Assembly (NCBI GenBank): GCA_026389335.1
Contig: JAPLIB010000088.1
Span: 1-64,000 of the forward strand
From: Cyanobacteriota bacterium
GTDB lineage: Bacteria; Cyanobacteriota; Cyanobacteriia; PCC-6307; Cyanobiaceae
DNA: 64,000 bases
Reading direction: 5' to 3'
In this document: in pieces, positions 45,300-54,916 of the stretch
How the letters are laid out: each line of letters opens with the position of its first letter
How positions within the stretch are numbered: position 1 is the first letter of the stretch
Position numbers and translations under genes: made by a program
The notes under the pieces: generated by a model
The model's database searches: none
Seen by the model: only the letters and a program-made list of their open reading frames with translations
What the model was told of the DNA's origin: nothing

Positions 45300-46814
45300 A
45301 TGGCCCATTCCACCCCCCTGGTTGACCAGCTGGATCTGCTGATCCGTTCGCGCACGCCGATCCTCTGGATTCGCAGCCTGGAGGAGCAGCGGGTCGAAAC
45401 CCTGCTGGAGCAGGCCGCCCGTCGCCTGGGGGGGCGGCTGTTGTTGCGCTGGGATTTTGTGGCGGGGCTCAGCGGCAGTGCCAATCGCCAGGGGGAGGCG
45501 GCGCGCAATCCGATGGCGGCCCTGGAGGCCCTGGCGGCGGTGCCGGCCGAGCAGGGGGCGATTCTGCTGCTCAAGGACTTCCACCGCTACGGCGAGGATC
45601 CGGGCATCTGCCGCCGCTTGCGCAACCTGGCCGCCTCCTTGCCGCTGGTGCCCCACACCCTGGTGATCAGCGCGCCGGACTGGCGTTTGCCACGGGAGTT
45701 GGAGGACTGCATAACCATGCTGGAGCTACCCCTGCCAGAGGCGGCCGAGATCGGTGCCCTGCTGGGCTCGATCGCCGTGGCCGGGGGCCGGCCGCTGCAG
45801 GCGGAGGTGCTGGAACAGCTCACCGCCGCCTGCCATGGCCTCAGTGAGCAGCGGGTGCGGCAGCTGGCGGCCCTGGCCCTGGCCCGCCGCGGTCAGCTGG
45901 GGGCCGAAGACCTGGCCGAGGTGCTCGAGGAGAAGCGTCAGGCGATCGCCCGCAGTGAGCTGCTGGAGTACTGCCCCAGTGAGGCCACCCCGGCGGATAT
46001 CGGTGGCCTGGAGGCGCTCAAGCACTGGCTGGAGCAACGACATCGGGCCTTCAGCGAGGAGGCCCAGCGCTATGGGCTGCCCGTGCCGCGGGGGGTGCTG
46101 CTGGTGGGCCCCCAGGGCACCGGCAAGAGCCTCACCGCCAAGGCGATTGCCCACAGCTGGGGCATGCCCTTGTTGCGGCTGGATGTGGGGCGCCTGTTCG
46201 CCGGGCTGGTGGGGGCCAGTGAGGCGCGTAGCCGCGAGATGATCCAGCGGGCCGAGGCGATGGCCCCGTGCGTGCTGTGGATCGATGAGATCGACAAGGG
46301 TTTCGGCTTCGCCGGCGCCTCCGGTTCGGGGGGAGGCGATGGCGGCACCAGCCAGCGGGTGCTGGGCACGGTGCTCACCTGGATGGCGGAAAAGACCAGT
46401 GCCGTGTTTGTGGTGGCCACCGCCAACGCGGTGGAACGGCTGCCGGCGGAGCTGCTGCGCAAAGGCCGCTTCGATGAGATTTTCCTGCTGGAGCTTCCGG
46501 ATGGCGGCGAACGCCGAGCGATTCTGGATCTGCAATTGCGCCGGCGCCGGCCGGCCCATACGCTGCCGCTGGAGGTGCTGGTGGATCGCACCGAAGGCTT
46601 CTCCGGCGCCGAGCTGGAGCAGACGGTGATCGAAGCGATGCATCTGGCTTTCGGCGAAGGCCGCGAGCTGGGCGAGGCGGACCTGATCACCGCCGCCAGC
46701 CAGGTGGTGCCCCTGAGCCGCACCGCCCGCGAACAACTCGATGCCCTGCGCACCTGGGCCTCCAGTGGCCGGGCCCGGCTGGCCTCAGGACGCAGTGGGG
46801 TTCAAGCCGTCTGA
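45300..46814 (+). CDS. Ycf46-like AAA ATPase
   Basis: The 504-residue protein has an N-terminal domain typical of Ycf46 (PLVDQLDLLIRSRTPILWIRSLEEQRVE) and a AAA module: Walker A GPQGTGKSLTAKAI, Walker B CVLWIDEIDKGF, and a sensor/arginine region ELLRKGRFDEIFLLELPD. Cyanobacterial and plastid Ycf46 homologues affect CO2 use and photosynthesis regulation. ATG 45300 follows the yceD stop by five bases. Confidence 0.85.
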   Translation: MAHSTPLVDQLDLLIRSRTPILWIRSLEEQRVETLLEQAARRLGGRLLLRWDFVAGLSGSANRQGEAARNPMAALEALAAVPAEQGAILLLKDFHRYGEDPGICRRLRNLAASLPLVPHTLVISAPDWRLPRELEDCITMLELPLPEAAEIGALLGSIAVAGGRPLQAEVLEQLTAACHGLSEQRVRQLAALALARRGQLGAEDLAEVLEEKRQAIARSELLEYCPSEATPADIGGLEALKHWLEQRHRAFSEEAQRYGLPVPRGVLLVGPQGTGKSLTAKAIAHSWGMPLLRLDVGRLFAGLVGASEARSREMIQRAEAMAPCVLWIDEIDKGFGFAGASGSGGGDGGTSQRVLGTVLTWMAEKTSAVFVVATANAVERLPAELLRKGRFDEIFLLELPDGGERRAILDLQLRRRRPAHTLPLEVLVDRTEGFSGAELEQTVIEAMHLAFGEGRELGEADLITAASQVVPLSRTAREQLDALRTWASSGRARLASGRSGVQAV

Positions 46815-47388
46815 GCTGCTGTCAGCTGCGCCTGGCCGGAGCGCTGGGCTTCGGCCGCCGTCTGCCCCTCAGGCCTGCTGTGGGGTGGCGATCAGCTGCT
46901 GATGGCCACGGGTTCGCTACGAACTTTCTTGGTGGCGCCTGGGCTCAGGCTCTGTTCGGGCCCAGCCCGTGTGCGGCCACCAGCGGCGCTCTTGGCGCTT
47001 GTCAGTCCCCATCGGTCATCGCCGGCGGTGGGGTCTTATTGAGGCTCTTACGGTCTGTGACATCGGCAGGGGTGGGGCCAGGGAGCGGGCGGGCGATAAA
47101 AGGACTGTTGGCATGAATGGTGACTGAAGGGAGAGGGACTTTCTCCTGGGCGCTTGTTTGCTTCCTCAGGGATTATTTTTAAGGGCGACATCTCAATGGC
47201 TTCGTCATTGCAGCATTTATGGCATGCCAGTTGGTGGATTGTCGTGATGTCGTTAGGTTGGTGCTTCACATATTGGAGGTAAGATCTTGCCTTTCTATTA
47301 GGGCATCAGTCGGATTGCTTTTGTGCGATTTCGTCGTTGCTTGACTTTTGGATTTGTCCATTTTAATTCAATTAATGGAGATGGTGCC
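46815..47388. other. Intergenic, 574 bases, no gene supported
   Basis: The first 280 bases are GC-rich, the rest AT-richer, leading into the orthocaspase gene. A 78-codon frame at 46880 has unlikely codon use and no ribosome-binding site. No tRNA, SRP RNA, tmRNA or 6S pattern was recognised. It probably marks a junction between core and acquired DNA. Confidence 0.4.
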
Positions 47389-48249
47389 ATGGCTAAAAAA
47401 GCGCTTCTTGTTGGAGTAAATGATTATGCCCCTGCTGGTGCTGGCGGCCCTGATTTGCGCGGTTGCGTGAATGATGTGCGTGACATGGCTAATACCCTCA
47501 GTGCTCTTGGTATCGTTCCGGCGGCTCCTGCAACCATGCAGATTCTCACGGATTCGAGGGCAACAAGGGCTGCGATTATCAGGGGGTTCAAATGGTTGAT
47601 TGCGGATGCAAAGAAAGGCGATGTTCTCGTCTTTCACTACTCGGGGCATGGCTCGCAGATGGTGGATGTGGGCGGGGATGAACTCGATGCAAAAGATGAA
47701 ACAATTTGCCCCCATGATTATGCCACCGCTGGCATGATTAAAGACGATGACTTTCGCTCTTTGTTGGCTGGTTTGCCGGCAGGAGTGAATCTGGATATCA
47801 TTCTTGATTCTTGCTACTCTGGCACCGGAACTCGCGAGTTGCCGGCGATGGCGGCAACATCGGATTCAGGCTCTGTTGCTTATCGTTTTATTGAGCCACC
47901 GATCGATTGGGGATTTTTCCTAGACGCCAATCCCTCGCTGCCTGTGAGGGGTATCTTGCGGCCCGAGGCAGATGGCCGCGCCAGGGTTCCTGTCGTTGTT
48001 GATCGTCTCAATCATGTGTTGTGGGCAGGCTGCCGCGACAACCAGACATCCGCTGAGGCCCTGATTGGTGGCATCTACCGTGGTGTTTTCACCTATAATT
48101 TTTACAAAGTGTTGAGAGGGGCTGGACCGGCGATTACCCGTCTCCGGCTGGATGCCCAGGTCACCGTAAATGTGAGGGGCATGGGATATGCTCAGGTTCC
48201 GCAGCTGGAAGGAACCAAGATTTCTCTGTCCGAGAGGGTTTTTACTTGA
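47389..48249 (+). CDS. Orthocaspase (metacaspase-like, peptidase C14)
   Basis: The 286-residue protein has the caspase p20 fold with the catalytic dyad H87 (HYSGHGSQ) and C142 (LDSCYSGTG), and opens with KALLVGVNDYAPAGAGG. It is predicted to cut after basic residues, as prokaryotic metacaspases do; the acid pocket around D-E-L-D-A-K-D-E supports this. No extra N-terminal or C-terminal domain is present. ATG 47389 has a GGAG just upstream. The base composition is clearly AT-richer than the neighbours, suggesting horizontal gain. A perfect terminator follows at 48282. Confidence 0.88.
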   Translation: MAKKALLVGVNDYAPAGAGGPDLRGCVNDVRDMANTLSALGIVPAAPATMQILTDSRATRAAIIRGFKWLIADAKKGDVLVFHYSGHGSQMVDVGGDELDAKDETICPHDYATAGMIKDDDFRSLLAGLPAGVNLDIILDSCYSGTGTRELPAMAATSDSGSVAYRFIEPPIDWGFFLDANPSLPVRGILRPEADGRARVPVVVDRLNHVLWAGCRDNQTSAEALIGGIYRGVFTYNFYKVLRGAGPAITRLRLDAQVTVNVRGMGYAQVPQLEGTKISLSERVFT

Positions 48250-48281
48250 TCATTTGCTGATGGTTTAGTCATTACTCAGTT

Positions 48282-48317
48282 GTATCGCCTTGTTCGCTAA
48301 TAAGGCGATACTTTGTT
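48282..48317 (+). terminator. Intrinsic terminator of the orthocaspase gene
   Basis: GTATCGCCTT and AAGGCGATAC are perfect ten-base arms with a ten-base loop, followed by TTTGTT. Confidence 0.75.
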
Positions 48318-48911
48318 GGTGCCACTGGTGTTAGCGACTCTGGGGGCGAGCTTTGGCGGGAATTAGTTGGTCCTAGGTTGGCCATTGGTCTGTTCGCTTG
48401 TTGCTGTCCGTTCCTGCGGGGTCGGTGCAACCCGTCCCCTGAGCCGTTGTGCTGATTGTTGGTTCATCAGCGCCTCTCCATGGGGAAGATCTGGTTTTGA
48501 CCAACGTCTTATGTTTGCCTGGATCGCCTGATTTGGCATTGAGTTATATGGAAGTTTCCCGTGCTTTTGGGGATGAAATGGGCTGATTGGATCTCTATTG
48601 AAGGCTGAAGTTCTTTCTGCACTTCGGCAAATCTTCCAAGGCATCAGCCCGTGTTGGATGCCAGCCCAAATCGCCTGAATTCTGCTCGATCTCGCTCTTG
48701 AGGTTCACTCACTGCCTTGGCTAAGGATGGGACAGTATCTCCAATGCTTGGAGCGCTGAATCGGAATTATTGCGTAGATGTTTTGGTGGCATCTCCATGC
48801 CATTCCTGTCGGTGGCTCAGTCCGTCTCTCTGCACAAGCAGCTTGCTCGGCGCGGTATTGATGCCTGGTTGGCCCCAGGAGGCAGCCCATGAATCTGGGC
48901 CTGCATCTTCT
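48318..48911. other. Intergenic, about 590 bases, no gene supported
   Basis: A 93-codon minus-strand frame (48363-48644) shows no family and lies in low-GC DNA continuous with the orthocaspase gene. It may be foreign non-coding DNA. No RNA gene was recognised. Confidence 0.35.
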
Positions 48912-49460
48912 TCAAGGGGAGCGCCCATTGCGCTCCAGGAAGCGCGCACAGTTTTTGCGAAACAGGGCCAACACCAGCTCCGGAGTCTGCAGTTCCATCC
49001 AGAAGGCCTCCGCTTCCAGCCGCTGGTCGGCACGGCGATAGCGTGTTCCCAGCAACTTCGCGTAGTGGGGCGCCAGCGTCTGCAGTTCCCGGTAGGTGCG
49101 TGGCATCAGTTCATCGGCGATGGCGCTGGTGCCCGTGCAGGACTGCATGATGTGGGTGGCTTCGTGGGCCATAACCTCCCATACGGCCTCGAGATCGCCC
49201 AGATCGACATTGCGCCTGCAGATCACCAGTCGGTCGATCCTCTTGCCATCGTTCTCGTAATAGCCGGCATGCTCTGGGGGGCAATGGGCGGACACCACCG
49301 TTTCGCTGCCGCTGGCGTTGATCAGGTTTTCAAGCCTGCGAATATTGTCCAGGCTTGAAGCCTTGACCGGTGGGTTCAGCAGGGGCAACCCCAGCAGAGC
49401 AATCGCCAGCAGCTGGTTCGCGGCACGCAACATCGGCACGGCCATTTCCGGCATCGGCAA
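48912..49460 (-). CDS. Putative secreted zinc-metallopeptidase-like protein
   Basis: The 182-residue protein has a signal peptide (LRAANQLLAIALLGLPLL, cut near VKA-SS) and one clear motif, VMAHEATHIMQSC, in which HEATH (99-103) is an HEXXH zinc site. Two Cys (60 and 81) could form a disulphide. A downstream Glu in RRADQRLEAEAFWMELQ could be the third ligand. I know no described family. It probably acts in the periplasm. ATGs at 49445 and 49433 are possible alternative starts. Confidence 0.65.
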   Translation of the reverse strand: MPMPEMAVPMLRAANQLLAIALLGLPLLNPPVKASSLDNIRRLENLINASGSETVVSAHCPPEHAGYYENDGKRIDRLVICRRNVDLGDLEAVWEVMAHEATHIMQSCTGTSAIADELMPRTYRELQTLAPHYAKLLGTRYRRADQRLEAEAFWMELQTPELVLALFRKNCARFLERNGRSP

Positions 49461-49676
49461 CCATCCCCACCCTGGCCTCAGTTTGCGGAGCTGGCCAATG
49501 CCTTAGGTGCCACTGTCTTCGGTGCTATCGCCTTCGTTGCCATCAGAACAGCTGGGCTGAGAACACCGGCTCTCCTGGCGCCAAGGTGTTCCAGGTGGGC
49601 AAGACCGTTCCACCCCCTCCGGCTTTGCCGGATCCAGCCCCGGGGCAGCCCCTTCTGCGGCAGGCTCCCCACAGCG

Positions 49677-51200
49677 ATGCCCACCACCATGGATTCTCTG
49701 GACCAGTCCTCTGCGCGCGAGCGCCTGCGGTCCTATCTCCATGGCACCCAACTGCTGGGCTCGATTCACAGCACGCTCTATTACGACCAGAACACCGTCA
49801 TGCCCGCCGCCGGGGCGCCATGGCGCGGTGAGCAGCTGGCCCTGCTGGCCCGGCAGCTGCATGGGCGGCAGAGCTGCATTGAATACAGCGAGCTGGTGGC
49901 TGCAGCCGAAGCGGAACTGACCGCCGCCGCCGAGCCGGCCGCGAGGCGCAATTTGGAGCTGCTGCGGCAGGAGCTGGAACGCCAGCAGCGGCTCGATCCG
50001 GTGTTGGTGGGTCGGATCGCCGAGGCCCAGGCCCGGGGTTACGCGCTCTGGCAACAGGCCAAGGCGGCCCGCAACTATGGCCTCTTCTCCCCGGCTTTGG
50101 CGGAACTGGTGAGCCTGCGCCAGGAGCAGGCGCGGCAACTGGCGGAGCCGCGTAGCTGTTGGGAGACCCTGGCCCAGGGGTTTGAGCCGGACATCACCAA
50201 GCAGCGTCTGCAAGAGCTGTTCCAGCCGCTGCGTGAGCAGCTGCCGCTGCTGCTGGAGCAGGCCGCTGCCCTGCCACCGTTACCTCCTGCCGACTGGGAT
50301 CTGGACGAAGCGGTCCAGGACCAGCTCTGCCAGGAGCTGCTGCAGCAATGGGGCTATGACGCCAGCCGTTGCCAGCGCTCCCGTTCACCCCATCCCTTCT
50401 CGAGCACCATCGGTCCGGCCGATTTCCGCATCACCACCCGCATCGTGGCCGGGAGTCCTTTTTCGGCTTTCCTGGCCACGGCCCATGAGTGGGGCCACTC
50501 CCTCTATGAGCAAGGTCTGCCCCGCGGCGGTGATCACTTCTTCCCCTGGCCCCTTGGTGAGGCCACCTCCATGGGGGTCCATGAGAGCCAGAGCCTCTTC
50601 TTCGAATGTCGGCTGGGCAGAAGCGCCGCCTTCGCGCAGCGCTGGTATCCCCGCTTCTGCTCAGCCCTGGGTCGCGATTCCTGGGGCGATGGTCGGCGCT
50701 TCTGGCGCGGCCTCAATCCGATGCAGGCCGGCCTGACGCGGGTGGAGGCCGATGAACTGAGCTACTGCCTGCACATCGTGCTGCGCTTTGAGCTGGAGCT
50801 GGAACTGCTCGAGCAGGGCCTCCCGGTGGCGGAGCTGCCAGAACGGTGGAACCGCGGCATGGAGCAGTTGCTCGGGCTGCGTCCGGGCCATGACGCCGAG
50901 GGCTGTCTTCAGGATGTGCACTGGAGTGAAGGCCTCTTCGGCTACTTCCCTTCCTATGCCCTTGGGCACCTGATCAGTGCCCAGCTGAGCGCAACGCTGG
51001 CCGCCGAACTGGGGCCGATTGAGACGCTGATTGCCACGGGCAACGATGCGGAAATTCAGGCCTGGCTGGGGCGAAACGTCTGGTCGCTGGGCCGCAGGGT
51101 CAATGCGGAGCAGCTGGTGCAGCAGGTGACGGGCCGGCCGCTGAGCGCCGAGGCCTTTCTCACCCATCTCAAGGACAAACTGGCCCGGTTTGCCGCCTGA
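49677..51200 (+). CDS. M32-family carboxypeptidase Taq type
   Basis: The 507-residue protein has the M32 zinc site ATAHEWGHSLYEQGLPRG, the downstream metal ligand region GVHESQSLFFE, and the typical GSIHSTLYYDQNTVMPAAG start. It removes C-terminal residues from peptides with broad specificity in the cytoplasm. Confidence 0.92.
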   Translation: MPTTMDSLDQSSARERLRSYLHGTQLLGSIHSTLYYDQNTVMPAAGAPWRGEQLALLARQLHGRQSCIEYSELVAAAEAELTAAAEPAARRNLELLRQELERQQRLDPVLVGRIAEAQARGYALWQQAKAARNYGLFSPALAELVSLRQEQARQLAEPRSCWETLAQGFEPDITKQRLQELFQPLREQLPLLLEQAAALPPLPPADWDLDEAVQDQLCQELLQQWGYDASRCQRSRSPHPFSSTIGPADFRITTRIVAGSPFSAFLATAHEWGHSLYEQGLPRGGDHFFPWPLGEATSMGVHESQSLFFECRLGRSAAFAQRWYPRFCSALGRDSWGDGRRFWRGLNPMQAGLTRVEADELSYCLHIVLRFELELELLEQGLPVAELPERWNRGMEQLLGLRPGHDAEGCLQDVHWSEGLFGYFPSYALGHLISAQLSATLAAELGPIETLIATGNDAEIQAWLGRNVWSLGRRVNAEQLVQQVTGRPLSAEAFLTHLKDKLARFAA

Positions 51201-51215
51201 GCAGGGCCAAGTGGG

Positions 51216-51240
51216 CCGCCGCAGTCACGGGGCGGCGGGC
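51216..51240 (+). terminator. Possible hairpin terminator behind the carboxypeptidase
   Basis: CCGCCGC and GCGGCGG arms with a nine-base loop are followed by GCTGGGTTT. The T-run is too short to be sure. Confidence 0.3.
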
Positions 51241-51287
51241 TGGGTTTCGGCGGCACTCCTTAAGATGGCCAAGCGATTCCTGAGCCC

Positions 51288-51875
51288 ATGGCGAACATCG
51301 ACCACGCACCGAGCCGCACGATGCTCAACCTTTTGCACGTGCTGCCCGCCTTTGCCGATGAGGCTGAGCTGCGGCTGAATGCCATCGTGGAGCTCAACTC
51401 CAACACCATCAACAAATACGAGCTGATCACCGAATCCGGCCATCTCAAGCTCGACCGGGTCGGCTACTCCTCGCTTGCCTACCCCTTTGCCTACGGCTGC
51501 ATCCCCCGCACCTGGGACGAAGACGGCGATCCGCTCGACATCGAAATCGTGGGCGTGACCGAGCCTCTGGTGCCTGGGTCCCTGGTGGAGGCCCGCATCA
51601 TCGGCATCATGAAGTTCGATGATGGTGGCGAAGTGGACGACAAGGTGATTGCCGTGCTCGCCGATGACAAGCGCATGGATCACATCAGCAGCTATGGGCA
51701 ACTGGGTGCCCATTGGCTTAAGGAAACTCAGTATTACTGGGAGCATTACAAGGATCTCAAGAAGCCAGGTACCTGCAAGGTGAATGGCTTCTTTGACAGC
51801 AGTGAAGCCGTGCGCATCGTCAAAGACTGCGAACAGCGCTATCTCGACACCATGGAGGCCAAGCTGGTCAACTGA
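51288..51875 (+). CDS. ppa: Inorganic pyrophosphatase
   Basis: The 195-residue protein of the soluble type I family has the signature DEDGDPLDIEIVG and the metal-binding VEL(N)-KYE-type first strands (IVELNSNTINKYE). It hydrolyses pyrophosphate to drive biosynthetic reactions. The preceding 87 bases contain no strong hairpin except that at 51216. Confidence 0.93.
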   Translation: MANIDHAPSRTMLNLLHVLPAFADEAELRLNAIVELNSNTINKYELITESGHLKLDRVGYSSLAYPFAYGCIPRTWDEDGDPLDIEIVGVTEPLVPGSLVEARIIGIMKFDDGGEVDDKVIAVLADDKRMDHISSYGQLGAHWLKETQYYWEHYKDLKKPGTCKVNGFFDSSEAVRIVKDCEQRYLDTMEAKLVN

Positions 51876-51919
51876 GGCCGCCTTCCCTGAACAAGCTGCA
51901 TCTCCCCCCTGTCGCCGTC

Positions 51920-52576
51920 ATGTCTGCCCCCATCCCTGTCTCGTCCACCCACCGGCGCCAAGCGGCGCTGTTCGCGGTCCTGACCCTGAGCTGCGGAGCC
52001 TTCAGCGGCCTGGCCGGGGGCGCAGCCCAGGCGATCGAGCCGCCTCCGGCTTTGCCGGCCAATCCGGCGGCCTTGCTCATCCCCGGGCCGTCCGGGGCCA
52101 CGGCCAGCACCGCTGCCGCCGGGCTCACACCCACGAGCTTGCCGGCGCCCATCACCACCACAGCGATCAGCAGCAGCCGCCGGATCCTGCTGGAGCTGGG
52201 CCGCCGCACCATCAGCCTCTACGACGGCGACAAAAAGCTGGGCAGCTGGCCGGTGGCGATCGGCGACCCCGCCACCCCCACCCCCACCGGCAGCTTCAAG
52301 ATCCGCAACAAGGTGATCAATCCTCAGTACCAGAGCACCAAGAGCGGCAAGAACAACCCCATCACCGGCCCGAATGGACCGCTCGGCGATCGCTGGATGG
52401 GCTTCCACACCACCGCCAGAGACCAGTTCGGCATCCATGGCACCCCACCGGCCTGGGCCTGGGCGGTGAACACCAGGGCGGCGGTTTCGCACGGCTGTGT
52501 GCGCATGCTCAATCCCCACGTCCACGCCCTGTTCGACCAGGTGGAGGTGGGAACGCTGGTGGTGGTGAAGAACTGA
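51920..52576 (+). CDS. L,D-transpeptidase (YkuD) with signal peptide
   Basis: The 218-residue protein has a signal segment (AALFAVLTLSCGAFSGLAGG), a Pro/Ala linker, and a YkuD domain with HGTPPAWAWAVNTRAAVSHGCVRM, which supplies the catalytic His, SHGC Cys and Arg. It forms 3-3 cross-links in peptidoglycan or links lipoprotein-like partners. Confidence 0.9.
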   Translation: MSAPIPVSSTHRRQAALFAVLTLSCGAFSGLAGGAAQAIEPPPALPANPAALLIPGPSGATASTAAAGLTPTSLPAPITTTAISSSRRILLELGRRTISLYDGDKKLGSWPVAIGDPATPTPTGSFKIRNKVINPQYQSTKSGKNNPITGPNGPLGDRWMGFHTTARDQFGIHGTPPAWAWAVNTRAAVSHGCVRMLNPHVHALFDQVEVGTLVVVKN

Positions 52577-52754
52577 GTCCTGGCGACTGGAGGGACGGCT
52601 TGAGCCCCCCCCGCCAGGCCCAGTCCATCGACGCTGCCGGCAACTCCCGAAGACATTCCGGAGATCACCCCCAAACCCCTGGTGTTGTCTGGGTACAAAC
52701 ACCTAAGGTCATCTGATCTGCTCCAGGCGGCAAGCCGGTAACGCCGTCAACCCC

Positions 52755-52919
52755 ATGCTCCACTCCTCCACCCACACCATCGATCAGCTCAACAGCACGG
52801 CGCTCAAGTGGGGCCGTGATGGCGAATTGTCCGATCTCGATCTGCAGCGCATTCTCAATCTGCTGTCTCAGGCGGATCCGGTGGCTGAATCGCTGCTCAG
52901 CTCTCGCTTCGAGGGCTGA
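52755..52919 (+). CDS. Small conserved-looking protein, 54 residues
   Basis: The reading frame MLHSSTHTIDQLNSTALKWG, followed by a helical acidic section with [22 protein letters not shown], is of plausible composition and uses the normal high-GC codons of the chromosome. Its last 52 bases overlap the 3' end of the ClC gene on the opposite strand. No family is known to me. It could be a small regulatory protein or a cotranscribed leader of something lost. Confidence 0.45.
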   Translation: MLHSSTHTIDQLNSTALKWGRDGELSDLDLQRILNLLSQADPVAESLLSSRFEG

Positions 52920-54916
52920 ACCCGCAACCGAGCGGCGAGCGCTCTGGCCATGCCATCACGACTGGCCAGACCCCGCAGGGCGTTGATCGGCAGACCACCG
53001 GATGGCAAGCCCTGGGGGAGATAGCCAGCCGCTTTAGCCGGCATCTCAAAGATCGGAATCTGGCGCAGGCCATCGGGGGTGAGTTGATCCTCGAGCTGGT
53101 CCAGCCTCGAGGTCAGCGGTAGCCAGATCAGATCGGTGCGACGGCAATCCAGCAGGCTCAAGGGCTGATCGCCAAACGCCGCCCCCCCCGAAAGGGCACG
53201 TTGCAGATCGGCCAGGGTCACCAGGCCCACCGCTGTGCCATGTTCCTGGATGAGCAGGCAGTGGCCATGGGCTTCGATCAACAGGGTCAGGGCTTCGGCC
53301 GCCGGTAGGTCGGCCATCAGCACCAGGGGACTGAATGGCTCAAGGGCCTCCGCAACAGGCAGGTCTGCCAATCGCTGGCGCCGTTCCTCCTCGAGCGGGT
53401 CTGGGCCCAACAGGCCCGGATCGCGGTAGCCCTGCCAGCGCTCCACCAGGGCTGCACTGAGACCAGCCGCCGCCATCAGTGGCAGCACGATGCGGATGTC
53501 GCGGGTGAGTTCGAACAACAGCAGCAGGGCTGTCAACGGTGCCCGCGCACTGCCGGCAAGTACCGCCGCCATGCCCACCATGGCGTAGGCGGGGGGCTCG
53601 GCCACCGGCAGTTGCAGCCAGCCCTCCCCCAGCAGCTGGCCGTAGCAACTCCCGAGCACGGCCCCAAGAAACAGAGAGGGAGCGAAGCCACCGCCGACAA
53701 AGCCACTGGCATTGCTCACGGCGGTGGCCAGCAGCTTCACCCCGATCAGGGCCAGCAAGGTGAGCAGGGGGATGCCGCCATCGCTGCCGAGTAAGGCTTC
53801 GATCGTGTCGTAGCCCACCCCCAACACCTGGGGGAAGGCCAGGGCCATGGCACCGACCGTGGCACCGCCGAGGGCCGTCGCCAGGCCTGGGGGCAGGCGC
53901 TCGATCAGCGCCTGCATCCGTGGCCCACGCCCAGCCGCCATCAGGCTGACGAGCAGCCAGGACATCAGGCTGGCCAGCACTCCCAGCCCCAGATAGAGCG
54001 GCAACTCCAGCAGCGATCGCACCTCATAGGCGGGCAAGCGCAGGATCGGTTCATCCCCCAGGCACAGCTGGGTCACCAGGGACGAGGCCACCGCCGCGAT
54101 CAACACCGCCCGCAGGCTGGGACGACCGGGAATCGCACTGAAGCTGCCTTCGAAGGCAAAGAACACGCCGGCTATCGGTGCCTTGAAGCCTGCAGCCAGG
54201 CCGGCCGCCACCCCAGCGGCCACCAGGGCCTTCTGGGACTGGGGTGAAAGCCGTGCCTTCAATCCCACCCAGAGGCCGAGATTGGCGCCGCTTTCCACGC
54301 TCGGGCCCTCGGGGCCCAGCGAAGCGCCACTGCCGAGACTGAGGGAGGCGGCCACCAGCCGCAACAGGGGAAGCCGCGGTACCGCGCTCAAGGCACCATC
54401 TGCCATCGCCATCAGGCTGGCCAGACCGGGCCCGATCGTGCCTCCCAGCCAGCGCAGTAGACCCACCGCCAAGCCGCCCAGGGTGGGCACCACCACCACC
54501 GGCCAGAGTTCCAGCCAGTCGAGGCTGGCGGGCAGGGCGATGGTTGCCGGTTCCACCGGAGCCGGCGGCGGTGTCGTCGTCAGCAGGCCGATCCCGCCCA
54601 GGCCGAGCTGGAGCAGGGCTTTGAGCGGTGTGCCCCCCTCGTCCACCAGGGGCGGCAGTTCGATGGCGGCCAACTCAGCCGGCGGACCCGAGGACGAGGC
54701 CCTGCCCACGGCAAGCAGCCATTCGACGAAGGGGCCGTAGAGAAAATTGTTGATGAAGCCGAGCAGTGCATGAAAGCCCACCACCGCCAGGCCGGTGAGG
54801 GTGCCCACCAGGGCGGCCCAGGCCAGCAGGTTCCACTGGAACGGCAGGGAGCGGACCTCGGCGCTGGCCGGCTCGGCTGTGGTGGCCGTGTCAGGCTTCG
54901 GGCCGGACGCTTGCAA
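52868..54916 (-). CDS. ClC-family chloride channel/transporter with CBS pair
   Basis: The protein has the ClC core: [14 protein letters not shown] with the gating Glu, [11 protein letters not shown] with the inner Glu typical of H+/Cl- exchangers, and [14 protein letters not shown]. The soluble C-terminus contains two CBS-like halves, one ending in [27 protein letters not shown]. The start is unclear because the frame extends into the 3' end of hemC; TTG 54916 is chosen as the latest start that precedes the conserved region, and ATG 54979 is possible. Confidence 0.85.
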   Translation of the reverse strand: MQASGPKPDTATTAEPASAEVRSLPFQWNLLAWAALVGTLTGLAVVGFHALLGFINNFLYGPFVEWLLAVGRASSSGPPAELAAIELPPLVDEGGTPLKALLQLGLGGIGLLTTTPPPAPVEPATIALPASLDWLELWPVVVVPTLGGLAVGLLRWLGGTIGPGLASLMAMADGALSAVPRLPLLRLVAASLSLGSGASLGPEGPSVESGANLGLWVGLKARLSPQSQKALVAAGVAAGLAAGFKAPIAGVFFAFEGSFSAIPGRPSLRAVLIAAVASSLVTQLCLGDEPILRLPAYEVRSLLELPLYLGLGVLASLMSWLLVSLMAAGRGPRMQALIERLPPGLATALGGATVGAMALAFPQVLGVGYDTIEALLGSDGGIPLLTLLALIGVKLLATAVSNASGFVGGGFAPSLFLGAVLGSCYGQLLGEGWLQLPVAEPPAYAMVGMAAVLAGSARAPLTALLLLFELTRDIRIVLPLMAAAGLSAALVERWQGYRDPGLLGPDPLEEERRQRLADLPVAEALEPFSPLVLMADLPAAEALTLLIEAHGHCLLIQEHGTAVGLVTLADLQRALSGGAAFGDQPLSLLDCRRTDLIWLPLTSRLDQLEDQLTPDGLRQIPIFEMPAKAAGYLPQGLPSGGLPINALRGLASRDGMARALAARLRVQPSKRELSSDSATGSA

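Noticed and set aside
46880-47116. 78-codon frame behind the AAA ATPase gene
   Set aside because: Atypical composition, no start signal and no recognisable motif.
48363-48644. 93-codon minus-strand frame near the orthocaspase gene
   Set aside because: No family resemblance; the composition fits non-coding AT-richer DNA.
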